Source: Musa acuminata AAA Group
Lineage: Eukaryota; Streptophyta; Magnoliopsida; Zingiberales; Musaceae
Length of the DNA stretch: 64,000 nucleotides
Direction of reading: 5' to 3'
Assembly: GCF_036884655.1 (NCBI RefSeq)
Contig: NC_088338.1
Coordinates: 62,001-126,000 of the forward strand
Within the stretch, counting starts at the first letter, position 1. Every line of letters begins with the position of its first letter. The notes below the pieces were generated by a model. It ran no database searches, was not told where the DNA came from, and saw only the letters and a program-made list of their open reading frames with translations. Positions 34,379-46,250 of the stretch are shown here, piece after piece. The position numbers and the translations under genes are program-made.

Positions 34379-34768
34379 ATGGAGGAGAGCCAGAAGAGGA
34401 AACGGCAGCTGGCCGCGGCCGCGGATGACGAGGGAGAAGGGAAGGATCGCGGACGGGTGACCGAGGACGAGGTGGAACGGTTCTTCGCCATCGTCAGGCG
34501 GTTGCAGGACGCGAAGTCGTCGTTGTGGTCGGAGCACCATGATATCCGAGACGGCGGCGGCGACGACCGAGGCGAAAAGAAGATCGCGAGGAGGGAGGTG
34601 GCGGAGCCGAGGTGGAGGCCGAGGTTCGTACTGGAGGACTTCGAGGGGGTTGCCGATGGAGATGACGGCGTTGGTTCTCCGTCAGCGGTGGACGGGAAGG
34701 TGAGCTATGGCGGTGGGGCCGACTTGGAGATTGACCTCAACGTGGAGCCCGGCAGGAATCGACTTTAG
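34379..34768 (+). CDS. NIMIN/NRR-like NPR1-interacting repressor, second copy
   Basis: Intronless, 129 residues. The order of blocks matches the gene at 30776-31147: TEDEVERFFAIVRRLQDAK, then WRPRFVLEDFEG, then a C-terminal LEIDLNVEP that fits a DLN-type EAR motif. The N-terminus is Lys/Arg-rich (EESQKRKRQ), possibly a nuclear signal. The TEDEVERFFAIVRR helix resembles the EVDEFF segment of Arabidopsis NIMIN2. The two genes have diverged strongly outside these blocks, so the duplication, if local, is old. Expected role: NPR1-dependent transcriptional repression in the nucleus. The ATG is the first in a GC-rich frame beginning right after a stop-containing leader. Confidence 0.8.
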   Translation: MEESQKRKRQLAAAADDEGEGKDRGRVTEDEVERFFAIVRRLQDAKSSLWSEHHDIRDGGGDDRGEKKIARREVAEPRWRPRFVLEDFEGVADGDDGVGSPSAVDGKVSYGGGADLEIDLNVEPGRNRL

Positions 34769-35251
34769 TAGTTGGGTTGCGTTCCACGAGGATATGTCAT
34801 CGAAGTCCGACACGCGTATGAAACTATATGTTCATGTAAGTACGAAAAGTGACGAATGCTGGAGAATAATTAAGTTCCATTATATGTATTTATGTTTTCC
34901 TTTATTTCCCTACATAAATAATTAATTGCACGAGAATAACTATGATTACATCCCCAAGACAACAATATCCAAAATTATTTATTTACAAAGATTAAAAATG
35001 ATAACAATGAGTTTAAGGATGACATGTTAATCGAGGAGCTTAATTTAACGAAGGTTCCATACTTTATCAAAGGATAACACCTCAGTGCGCATAAACTCCA
35101 TGCGGATAATGTAAACGGTGAAGTACAAAGGCGGCGGCTAATTCAAGGAACCACAAATACTGCATCGTATGCTTACAGATAAAAGTTTGGACTCAACTGA
35201 CCAATTGGGTGTTCAAAATTATTTGATGGCGTTGATCTCACGAGATGATCC

Positions 35252-38200
35252 CTAATTATTCACGGTGGTCACATGCTTCAAAAGCATTTGAACCACATCC
35301 TGGGAGATATTTGCTGCCTGTGACTTCAGGTGCTGGATCTTCTCTTCCGTTTCTAGCTCAAGGCGCTTTACATTTGCACCAGAATCTCCGCTGCTCTGTT
35401 TTGTCACAAGAAAGTAGTAGATTAGTGGGGGCATTGGGAAGCTATAAAAGGCCCCGTTACCAAGGGGTGGCCGGCGCTTGCCTGAGCAACCTTCCTCTGG
35501 AACTCGGCTTCCATTTGTGCACGATATGCGGCAATCTCCTTGTCAGCTTCTTCTTTAGCCTGCTTCAACCTTGCCATTTTAGCTGTGATACAAGGTTGTA
35601 CTCTTATTAGCTGACTCATCCAACAACTTTAGACCCTGAATAAGCTCCCTTTGCAATGCCAAACCCTCATCGTTTTTCCAATTAGTTCCTCCAACAATAA
35701 GAAAATAAACAGATACTCAAAGAATTAATAATCTAAACCGAAATGAGTCTTTCTACGTTATTTTCGTCAATCAATAGAAGCTTCACAGATTTGTTTTTGT
35801 TTCTAGCAGAGATCAGTTAGAGGCTCCAATTATGAAATGATAAATTCGGGGATAGAAAATCATCAATTTATTTAAGATCATAGTTCAACCTCATGAAGAG
35901 GTCTGTGAGAAATATAGAAAGAAATTAACCAAAGCGTATCTTTGTAAACAGCTGCATAAGAATCTCTTATCATAGTAGCCATCTATATGGGCTCCAAGTT
36001 TATGCACAATACCAGAGACTATAATTCTCTCATGCTTTCTTCTGATCTTTTTTTGCTTTCGACTATTTCAACAAGAACTACTTAACAGCAACAAGTCAGG
36101 GTTCGCTATGTACAAGTTGAAGTTCATCATTCTCTGTTTTTGAGTTGTCTTGAGGTCGTTGTCGTTGTTTACAAACCGTTTCTGAGTAAGACCACCCCTT
36201 TCATGAGTTGGGCCTCAATTAGAAATTTAAAGTTTAATCAGTACAACAGAACTCCAATTATTGCTTGCAGCAATTCTAGTTTTCATTTATCATAATCTAG
36301 TCATTGTATCACCCTAAAGAACTCAGATAATAAAGTTGCATAAACAATTTTCAAGCAATAAAATCAAAGGAAACTAAAGCAAATGTTGAATTGAAAAAAA
36401 AATCAATAATACAAAAATCCACTCCAAGAGAGCATATTTATGGTCTTGCTAATCTCCTAGTAACCACTACCTCATAATTCCTTACAAGTATTTGTGGCAA
36501 CATATGCACATACGAATACAAAATTTTGTGGCATTTTTTCACCACCTCTCTACCATAAGGTTGTTTAATCTATAGAGGAATGTGGTCCACCTTTATCTAA
36601 ATAACTCATTCCCAGTTATTACAATATCCCCTCTAGCCCACCACCAAAAAAATAAACATGCAAAAACTACTAGAAGATCACTCACTTTAATCCTACATAA
36701 ATGAAGTTCATATAAATAGAATTCTTTTCCATATTCAACGAGTCTAATTTCTTAAAGACCAATAGAACTAAGAACTTAATAGAGATCCTTGATAAGCACA
36801 AAATTACCCTCCTAATAAAAGGCACCACACTAACAAACTGCCATAGCGATAAGTACTACAACAAAATACTTTTTATATCTTGACATAAGTTATCATATCA
36901 TAGCAACTTTTATGTAACTCATGTTCATAAATCACTGACTAGCAATAATTTGCTATAAAAATATCAAAAGTTGGAACTGAACCTTATTAATAAGGACTCT
37001 AGCTGCGTAAAGTATCACAAACTTAGGCATTACAAATATAATTCATTACTAGCTTCATATGTATATCATCTAATCATTCAGGTAGTACTTACAGACAACA
37101 CAGCATGCGGTAATAGATAGTCAAGATTTATTTAGAAAAGATATACAAACCACAAATTAGTAGATCTTAAAATTGTCTATCTCATTGTTTTCCCCAGATA
37201 CATCTTCGGAGGCAACAATAACAATATCTCAACTACTTGGGTTCAGTTCCCTTAATCAAAAGAAAATAACCCAATTATTTAGATGATGACAGTTTGTTTT
37301 TATGAAAATGAAGGGCAATAACAAGCAGAATATATAGTGTATATATATCACCAAAATAATTTGATTAAAATGTTATAAGATTTTTACCAACAATGAATTT
37401 TACACATAAAAAGTGGACATGTTAGACTGATTCAAACATAGTTGAAAGCAAGGTTCAAAAACTGACCGCACGGCTGGTACGAGCCAATTTTTACAAATCT
37501 AAGCCATGGCTAGTACATGAAAGTACCATTTTGCTTGGTCTAACTCAAAATAGTGTTTATTGGCTGAAACACTTATTGTGTTAGACAGTCTGACAAATAC
37601 ATTGAATCTTTGGAGGAAAGCCTAACGCTTGACACTTAGTTTGACAAGCTGTCCTCTGTCCCTGGTGGCTTCTCAGCTCTCTCTCTCTCTCTCATATCTT
37701 CTCCTTCACCTCAGCCACAGCAACCTTCTTTGCTTCTACGCCGGCCTTTGTATGTGGTCCTATACCACCACTGCCTCGCCATCTTCTCCTCAGCCTGTTG
37801 CATCATCATTTACCTTCTCCTCTGCCTCATCCTCCAACGTGGTCGCCTCCTCTTCCTCTATCAGTGTCTCCTTTTCCTCCTCCTCCTGCGCCTCCCCACC
37901 AACCTCCCCTGGTCTCTGGTTGAATTCATACTAGTTGGCATGGGGATGTAACGACACATGCATGCACAACCACACCAGCAGTATACCGGTCTACCCAAGA
38001 ATCATTATTGGTACCAGTTTGAAATTTCAAACCTTGGTCAAAGGTAGTTCTAGAAACATTTGCTTTTCCTATGACACACACTAATAGCAACTAATTAAAA
38101 TCATGCAACAGTAAGTTCCTTATATAGCAACCCCATGACTGCTAGACATAAGATAGATAAATTAAAACATACAAATTCATTGAATATACATTGTATCCCC

Positions 38201-38519
38201 TCATAAACTTACTTCAAGGCTATCAACATAAACTTCTTTTCTTGGTTGAATATTTAAATTTTTAGCTGCTACACAACATTCCAAATTCAAGGAATACTAA
38301 AACCAACAGCTAATACATAGGTATATTATGTGAAGATCACATTTGAAAAAGCTATATATTACTAATTAAGATCTGTTTCTGTTTTCTTCATTACATGCAG
38401 GAAAAAGATATTAAAAAATGAAGGAACCAACCATTCCTAGCCTCATTGACAATTCGCTGTGCTTCCTGCTCTGCAGCCAACAATTGTTGAATTCCACTCT
38501 GATGCCTGCTGGAATCCAT
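35252..38519 (-). CDS. VHA-G: V-type proton ATPase subunit G
   Basis: Part of the peripheral stator of the vacuolar/endomembrane proton pump, pairing with subunit E as a coiled coil. Three coding exons on the minus strand: 38519-38432, 35582-35482 and 35395-35252, giving 110 residues, the exact family length. N-terminus [20 protein letters not shown]; middle [20 protein letters not shown]; last exon [20 protein letters not shown], ending in [10 protein letters not shown]. The first intron is 2.85 kb and contains a repeat. The second intron (35396-35481) starts with GC (CAG|GCAAGC). An in-frame GT donor 21 bases further would add seven residues (ASAGHPL) not expected in the family. A leader intron ends at 38520 (TACTAG|A), with a 5' UTR exon near 40.3-40.47 kb. 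Confidence 0.96.
37449..38036. repeat. Dispersed repeat with inverted CAAGGTTxxAAA ends
   Basis: Begins CAAGGTTCAAAAACTG and ends CAGTTTGAAATTTCAAACCTTG, so the ends are imperfect inverted repeats. The interior has a pyrimidine-rich (CT)n tract at 37678-37693 and GGTACGAGCC/GTACCAG motifs. A similar GGTATCC-type fragment occurs at about 7990. It lies in the first intron of VHA-G. Probably a MITE-like element; the target duplication is unclear. Confidence 0.5.
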
Positions 38520-39715
38520 CTTCTAGTACCTATCAAAAGAATAGATCGAGGACCAACTTGTTAAATATTTCACAGAAATTATTATGACAACGAGCAGATT
38601 AAGGGAAAATAGTACAAGGTTGGTTAAGATAAAGCCAGATATATGAAATTCTGCCAAAAAATATTTAAACATCTGAAAGTCAATAATAAATTAAGAAACT
38701 AATATTTCAATATATGTTTGACAATTCTGCAAAGTGGGGTCACAATGAAAGCTTTCAGTCTGTGTTTTACAAAGTTACTTTACTCTAGGAAGAACCAAAG
38801 GCAAAAGATGGTTTCCAGGATTCAAAATGCACGATGAGTAACTCAAGAAACATCCTAAGCAAAGTACCACAATCATGCAGAAAAAATATTTTTTTAAAAA
38901 AACTATAACTAAAGCTGGATTGGACTCAATTATTCTGATTCAAAGATTTACATTGCAAGTAAATCACAAATCAAAGCTGAAGTATGAGATGCAGGTATCA
39001 GCATGAGGTTGTGCTCCCACATACACCATAAAGTTGAGATGAGAGGCAAAATAAAGAACTAGGATAAAGAGGTCGCAAGGTTAAAGTGCAGATTCTTATG
39101 AACACGGGTGATATAAACTAACATATCTAAGGTAATCATCATAAATGTCATCTCACCATGTAACAGTACAACCCCAAAGAGTACAAAAATTGAAAATTTG
39201 CCATTCAAGCCTTGCAAATTGATTGCCTGATTTCACTTTGCAATTACCAAAATATAACAGAAGATTGAAGAAAATGCATCATCAAGTACTATGAAATCCA
39301 TATCTTCTTTTCATATTCGATGTAAGAACCATGGAACACTCATACTGATCAATACTCAAGACCTTAATCGTGTAGGGAGCGATCGCATCCCAACCATACA
39401 TCCAAGTGGGCGACCATGCATGGTTAATACACCATTTGAGAATGCAAAAGAAGGCAGTGCGACAGAATCCCCGCTACTTAGATGATCACACATCACTTGC
39501 TCGAGGACTCATGCAATAAATGTAACTCAGGCGGAGGAGAAAAACGTGGAAAGAGCACAAACTCGTGTGAGGAGATGTCATCCCAGACAAAAACAATCAG
39601 AACCCTTTTGCAAGAACACTGTGCCATCTGAGGATGCATGAGAACAAATTTGACAAGCACATTCGGTTTCTCAAAGTAGAAGCATAACAGAGATCGAGTC
39701 CCAAGACAAAGACGG

Positions 39716-40150
39716 TGTTAGAAAATATTCATGTGTGAGGAAAGATTGAAGAGGAACAAGAGAATAGTTTCACATTGGTAAATATCGAGAGAGTCGGATG
39801 ATATATATCTGAGCTTAGCCCACAATCTATAAGCTTAAGCTTCTGGATTAATTGGTGTCCGACTGAATATATGTTAATCCTGACCAATCAGCATGAGCTT
39901 GGTAACTAAAGTTAAGCTTGCGGTGCGAACAAAGTTGGTCACACCACCTACCCTTACAGTTAAGATTAAGATCCTTACGATTAAGATTAAGGGGGAGACA
40001 ATTAAGCTCAACATGAATATGGGGATATGATATATATCCGAGTCTAACCCGCAATCTATAAGCTTAAGCTTTTGGATTGAATTAGTGTCTGACTCAATAT
40101 ATGTTAATTCTGACCAGTTTAACTCACTCATCATTGTAAGATTTCTAACA
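39716..40150. mobile_element. Solo LTR (Copia-like) in the VHA-G leader region
   Basis: Starts TGTTAGAAAAT and ends ATTTCTAACA, a terminal inverted repeat TGTTAGAAA/TTTCTAACA. The flanking five bases are GACGG (39711-39715) and GATGG (40151-40155), matching at four of five. The length is 435 bases. Internally two diverged direct repeats of about 95 bases carry the word CAATCTATAAGCTTAAGCTT (from about 39828 and 40051). The TG...CA ends, 5-base duplication and single copy fit a solo LTR left by LTR-LTR recombination. Confidence 0.78.
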
Positions 40151-40299
40151 GATGGTTAACCCATTCCACCAGGCACCAAAAGCCACAACAATCCCCCAAC
40201 CAAATGAGTTCCATGACAGATCCAATAACAAGAACAGAGTAAAGCCCTAGACTGAATTAAGTGAGCCTCAAGTAACAAAAACACTGCGGCTCAAATCGC

Positions 40300-40480
40300 A
40301 GATCCATCACGGCCGCAATTCCTTGCAGAAAACAGTGAGGAAGAAGAAAAAGACTACAGAACATAGCAGCAAGATCTCTAAACCATTAAGAGAAGGAAAA
40401 TAGTGGATCGGAGAAAGATGCACCTCCTGGGGCGAAGAGGAAGATGGGGGAGAGGGCGAGATTCCCGGCTTCCACGAACC
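40300..40480 (-). promoter_or_regulatory. Probable 5' UTR exon and promoter-proximal region of VHA-G
   Basis: The first coding exon of VHA-G is preceded by a splice acceptor, so a leader exon must lie upstream. This GC-richer block with CTCCCCCAT-type minus-strand sequence is the most likely place. Exact ends cannot be fixed without transcripts. Confidence 0.35.
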
Positions 40481-41229
40481 CGATGACACAGGAGACGTGC
40501 CCTGATGAATGCTGTCATCATACCCTCGCTAAGATTGTCATCGAAGACAGGGCCAGGGGTGTTTCCGAAATTATAACGATGTCTTCGGGCCTTAAGAGTC
40601 TTTTCATCTCATCAAAAGAGATAATAAATATATTAAATAAAAACATATATATTTGCAGAAAGTTCATGTAATTTACATTTCTTAATTCTTAATAAATATT
40701 TATTTTCTAATTTTATGTAATTACGTTTTAGTACATAGTTGTATGCTTGGAATTGGGTAGAGTCAACCATGTCACCGACCATCAACTTGTCATGACAGAG
40801 AGAGGAGACGTCCCACGTGAATCTCACGTGCTCGAGAGGCCAGTAAGTACTTCCGGACAGCCTACGTGTCAACTAACGAATCACTGCCCAAAGAGTTTCG
40901 TTAATATTCCCATCGAAAACCCGTTTGTTCACCCGGTAGATCACCCACCGAGATACACCGACATAACCAGCTTTCTAGCTCGGGTATATTGTGGGTGCGC
41001 CACTTTGAGAGAGCAATCACGCGGCGTTTTAATTTCCCAATATGCCCATCTTTACGCCGTTGAGATTAACCCCTCTCCGCCTCCCCCTGGCTTATTTTTC
41101 TGTGTGTTTGTTCCCTCGGCGGCGGCTGTAACTGTCACCGCCTTTCCACCACCGCCCTTCTCGCCTTCTTTCGCTGGTAGAAATATCAGTTTCCGTCACC
41201 TTCCGGGCGACCGTTGGGCGTCCCGCTCC

Positions 41230-44147
41230 ATGGCGGCTGCGGAGGACCCACCGCACGGCGATCTCGAGCCGAGCCTTCGCCACCGTCTCCCCCTCCCGAG
41301 ATGGGGAGATCGGAAGGCGACCCGCCGCGCTGCCGTCGACCGAAACGGTGGCGACCGGACCACCGCCGCGGGGCATCTCGGTTGCCGGGAGGCCCCTCCG
41401 GCTGAGGGCGGCGGCGAGGACGGGGGTTTGGAGGAGTTGAGGGCGAAGCTTATGGGCCACCTCCGGGAGGCGGTCGACCGGATGAACACTGCGGCGCCGG
41501 ATTCTGTGATGGGGGCCGCTCAGGAGGTCGCAAGGCCGTGGAACCTAAGGGCGAGGCGGACGCCGAATGGGAACGGCCACGGGGGATGCGCGAGAGCGGG
41601 GGCTCCTACCGTGGCGGAAGCGGCGGCTGCGGACGAGCAGGAGAAGAAGAGGAACATCGGGTTGACGGTGTCGCTGACGGCGGAGGAGATCGAGGAGGAC
41701 ATCTACGCGGTGACGGGATCGCGGCCTCGCCGGCGGCCAAAGAAGCGGCCTAAGGTCGTACAGCGCCTGCTCGACGTAAGCATCCTTTGTTTTCTAATCA
41801 CCCTAAATTATATTATCTTGCTGTTCAATGTTATCTGGGAACTGCATTTCCACTACAACTCCGGTAGCGTTTGTATAGTTACCATTTTGCCACCTTCAAA
41901 TTAGTCTTTTCTTTTGTATCTTGGCATCAATCCTGCATGTCTTAAATCAATACAACTCAATGGGTCGAGCAGGAGGATGTGCGTCTCGCATAGAATCACA
42001 TTTTAAGTCTTTTCTAATGGACTTTATGTCAAAGTCTTTTGGACATTCTATTATATTTGGTTCTTTGAGGGGGGATGAGCAATCCAATATGCATAACATA
42101 TTATATTCTTATGATTATAAAATACTATATAATAAAAGTGGTTATTGCCAATGTTATTTTGACTTAATAGGAAGAATATAAGGATGCTAAATGGTTGAGC
42201 ATTAGAAAGTATGCTGAACATACATCACCAAATCAGTCATTTTTAATCTACCCACAACCTCTTCATATATATATTTGAAAGGACAGGAGGGAGAATAGTG
42301 AGGGAAGAGAGGAGGGACAATAAAAATAGTGGGAGAAGTGGTAATGTATGGAGATAATATAAAATTCGGGATTTGGAGAGAGATTAGAGAGTTTTGATTT
42401 ATGGATAGTTGAAACTACATAAAAAGGTCAGGTTTGAAGCTTGGATCAATTTTTGGACCAAGTTAGTAATAGGATCCATTGGTTTTCAGAAAGTATTGTG
42501 ATCCCTATTAATCTGTAATTTGCCCATATGAATAGGCTTCCTTAGTTTCAAAACTTTGGTCGGTCTCTCAGGCTCTTCCTGATCAGGACTGTTGGGGACC
42601 TCAGAGAACGATGAGAATGCTTGTGGGTCTAGAATTATAATCTCCTGATGGTGTATGAATCACCTATGCTCGCTTCAACATACTTAATTTTTGGAGTGTT
42701 GGCATTCGCTTGCGCCGCGTTATTGATAGGCCACTTCAGATAGGTACTTCGGTCGAAAATCATTGTTAAGGAGCCTTCTGATACTTGTACTAAGGTTGAT
42801 AATGGCACGGAGGTAATGCAACGGAAGGATTTTTTATAAATTGATTAATACTTGACCACGTAGAAAGATGGATCAACAGAGTTGTAATCAAAATCTTCAT
42901 AGTAGGAGCATGGGGGATATGATAGGAGTGCGCAGCAGATGTCCATGGAAATGCAGAAGGTAGTTGCAAAGTTGTGGTAGAGCATCAAAAGCATCTTAAA
43001 GGATGCACCAACTATATTATCAAATTGATAGGGCGAGTCATTTTGTATTTTCCTATCTTTGCTCGAGTGAAGAAAGTAATTTCTGAAAGAATTAAAGGAG
43101 AGATGTGAAAAAGTAATGAAGAGAATATTGTTTCCAATGGATTCCATAAATGAATCAATTTGTCCATTCAAAATCATCAGACTGTGAAGGTTTGAAGGTA
43201 AATAAGTCCATGCTGATCTAAATCACAATGGGAAGGCACATTTTTTCATATGAAGCAACAAATTTTTAGTATAAAAGTCGAGATAAATACTTAGCTAAAA
43301 TAATGAAACAAATTGCTACCTCCATATAAGAGATATATGGTAATGTAACCAATTAAAATATAGATATATCGTGCATACTAATCTATACAGATCCACCAGT
43401 GGTAATCATGAAGCATATTGACAATTGAATGGCCAATAAAAACAGAAAGAAGCACAACTATTGATTCACAAACTAATTTTTTCAGTTCCAGAAGAAAAAT
43501 AATGAAAAACTTCCAGTGTGTGCTATAATAATGGAAGTTATAAATCAATGGAAGAAGTTGAGTTCAAATATACAAAATATTAACCCAAAAAATATTTTAT
43601 AATACCCTAACAGAGTATTCATGCATATAGGTTTCTATTAGTATGTGCGTCAAAGCTCATATAGTTCGTGCATTCCTACAGTTCCATATATTTCATGATT
43701 GAATATGTCTACAGTTTCATATTTCATTAATCTCCTCAAAGAATGCTCTTTATGCTGAAGTTTGACTATTTTTTTCTTACAGCAGATAACTTTTGTCAAG
43801 ATAAAATTAAAACATTAAAAGACTCTATGTTCAGTTGTCAAATAAAAAACACTAATACTAATGTTGTTATTTCTTTGAGAAGTTAGAGTTGAATAATCTT
43901 TTGATTTGCTCCATCAAGAATCATTAGATGGGCTCCATTTGTATATGTCACAGCATTCAAAGGCCAAAAGAACTGTTTCTTTAGGTACAAGACCTCATGG
44001 CTTTTCTCCCCACCCCAACTCAAACTTGAACACAGGAAAAGAAAAGATTAAGAAGTCAGTACAGTGTTTAGGGAATACATTTTAGTAGACGTCTCAGACA
44101 TACTAAAAAATTAGGAAGTCCATATAGGGTCAAAAAGGAAAATATGT

Positions 44148-44227
<80 letters not shown>

Positions 44228-44683
44228 GGCATCATTTTCTAGGATCTTGATTTTTTTAATATCAGGAATTTGATAATAATATGTTTTTATCTCGATGTTG
44301 GATAATAACATGTTGTCTTTCTATTGGAATTTTGGTATATGCAGCATAGAAGACATTAGCGATGTCAGGGTATTTACAGAGTTTAAAAGTAATCAGTAAA
44401 CAAACTTTTGATACGAATTAACTGATCCTATTAAAAAAATGGCATGCTAAATGGGCTTGTTTCTAATCAGAATGTGCATATCTGTATCCTGTATAAAGTA
44501 GAATACATATATTTTGATGAACGAAACAAGATCTATATGAATGAACATAAGAGAACAAATTGCCTCGTCTTTGTTTACTAATAGATGATTGGGTTTTTGT
44601 TTGCATGCTTTGCATAGTCTCTCTTCCCGGGGTTGTGGCTATCTGAGATCACGGTGGAGTCTTACAAGGTCGAAGATGACTGA
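41230..44683 (+). CDS. DUF1639 family protein
   Basis: Plant-specific family of unknown biochemical function. Two exons: 41230-41775 and 44618-44683, giving 203 residues. The diagnostic C-terminal block spans the junction: VSLTAEEIEEDIYAVTGSRP, then RRRPKKRPKVVQRLLD at the end of exon 1, then SLFPGLWLSEITVESYKVED in exon 2. A conserved RPWNLRARR lies near residue 97. The N-terminal part is Arg/Pro/Gly-rich and probably disordered; RRRPKKRPK could act as a nuclear signal. Exon 1 is very GC-rich. The frame is open far upstream (to 40747), but 41230 is the first ATG with a good context (CCATGGCGGC). The 2.8 kb intron holds a TA/GA microsatellite. Confidence 0.88.
41776..44617 (+). other. DUF1639 intron
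   Basis: AT-rich intron with GT donor and GCATAG acceptor. A minus-strand frame at 42845-43177 (110 codons) has no family resemblance that I recognise. Adjacent adenine (TA) and (GA) runs lie at 44150-44225. Confidence 0.55.
44150..44225. repeat. Compound microsatellite (TA)n(GA)n
   Basis: About 39 bases of alternating TA run directly into about 38 bases of alternating GA inside the DUF1639 intron. Confidence 0.95.
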
Positions 44684-46090
44684 ACCTGTGCTCCCTCAGT
44701 CTCTTGGTTGTGGCAAGCCCTACCTTCCCCAGACTCCCCTACTGTTTCTGAGGTCTGATGCCAAAGTGACGGTTTGGTGAAAGCTTGTTTGGTTTATGAG
44801 ATGTATATTGCTTTACAAGGAAAAGCCTCATGTAAATAGTCCTTATCTGCTTGTTAGGGAAACAATAGCACAAGAAACTTACCTACACAGTTTATGAAGG
44901 AGGCTGCTAGGTTCTGCGAGGTGTGTGGTAGTTTACTAGCCATGTACAGGAAAGGAGGAGACTGTAGGAGCAATTTCAGTTTGTTGTTCAAACATTATAA
45001 GTAGTAATGCTATGTATACACAATTATTTTGCATGATGTATCATCCATGTGATGCCAAGTGGCATCCACCAGAAAGCTGAATTTGATGCCTCCATCTGCA
45101 AAACCTGGCATCGACACAAGTAACAATTAGGTGGCTGTAATCTAGTCAGTAATGCATCAAGTTGCCAGTTCATATTATAAATGAGGAGAAAACTTCTTCA
45201 GAATACTGGTTATAAATTTTCTCATGTATACAGTGAGGATAACAGAACTATTTTAATTTGTTAGGGGTTTGAAAGTCTTCAGTATCTCAGGAGGCAAAGA
45301 CTACTCTCCATAATTTATGCTCTTAAGCATAATTCATTTTGTTGGTCCGAGATATTGATTAATTATCGGTTCGGTATGATATCAATCTCCTAGTGGATCT
45401 GTATATACTGTTTATATTTGTGAGAGATTCATAAAGTAATTTAATTTTTAGGGGATGTATGGATCTGTATATACTGTTTGTATTTGTGAGAGATTCATAA
45501 AGTAATTTAATTTTTAGGGGATGTATGGATCTGTATATACTGTTCATATTTTGTGAGAGATTCTTAAAGTAACTTAAATTTTAGTCTTTTGCAGAAGAAA
45601 ACACACCAGTTTCCTTTCCATCTTTCAATTTAATTATCAGCATCCAAAAACAATCTGCATGTTCACCATCATGGCTTGTTGAAAGCAAAATAGGTTCTGG
45701 TGTGATCCATCGCAATTAAACTTTGTAAGTTTAAGTCTACCACTCAAAATTCAACATCCAAGCATTAACCATTTAAAAATATATGAGTTAATACAAATTA
45801 CCTGACCACGAAATTAAATTCATCATGATTAATGGATTTAACATTAAGTCCAAGTACTCAACAAATTTGATACTTAAATTAAATTCATGATTAGCAAAAT
45901 TCAAATTTCTAATCTAAATATTTGTCACCCATATAAGAAAATATAATTTATACATCCCTGAAGAATTCAATATTTTATATGTATGAACGATCATAATTTC
46001 ATAATTTTTAAAAATAAATCAAGCTGATAGGATAAATTAAATTCCTCCTATATACATATATTTATTTAAAAAAATGAATTAAGCTAATAG
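44684..46090. other. Intergenic spacer between DUF1639 and GTS1
   Basis: 3' flank of the DUF1639 gene, a 66-base tandem repeat, then AT-rich sequence. No gene seen. Confidence 0.5.
45395..45585. repeat. Tandem repeat, 66-base unit, about 2.9 copies
   Basis: GGATCTGTATATACTGTT recurs at 45395, 45461 and 45527 with one to three changes between units. It is followed each time by GTGAGAGATTC and AAAGTAA. Confidence 0.92.
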
Positions 46091-46107
46091 GATGCATCAA
46101 TTTATTC

Positions 46108-46150
46108 CGTATATATATATAGGCGGGCCCGCAAGAAGAGTCGGCCCCAT
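46108..46150 (+). promoter_or_regulatory. GTS1 core promoter candidate
   Basis: TATATATATATAGG is followed at once by CGGGCCCGC, a TCP-type GGGCCC core often found upstream of plant ribosome-related genes. It lies about 130 bases before the GTS1 ATG. Function is inferred from position and motif only. Confidence 0.4.
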
Positions 46151-46250
46151 CCCACCCGACTCTTCTTGTGCCGCGCCCGCTTTGAGGCGGAAGACATTGA
46201 GCAAACCCTACGGAAGGCGACGCCTGCAGCTAGCAAGTGGCCGAGCAGCG

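Noticed and set aside
40747..41229. N-terminal extension of the DUF1639 frame by 161 codons
   Set aside because: No conserved sequence and the upstream start is not ATG; the family resemblance begins well after the ATG at 41230.
42845..43177. Minus-strand frame of 110 codons in the DUF1639 intron
   Set aside because: I cannot connect it to any family, and there is no promoter or splice context; kept only as intron content.
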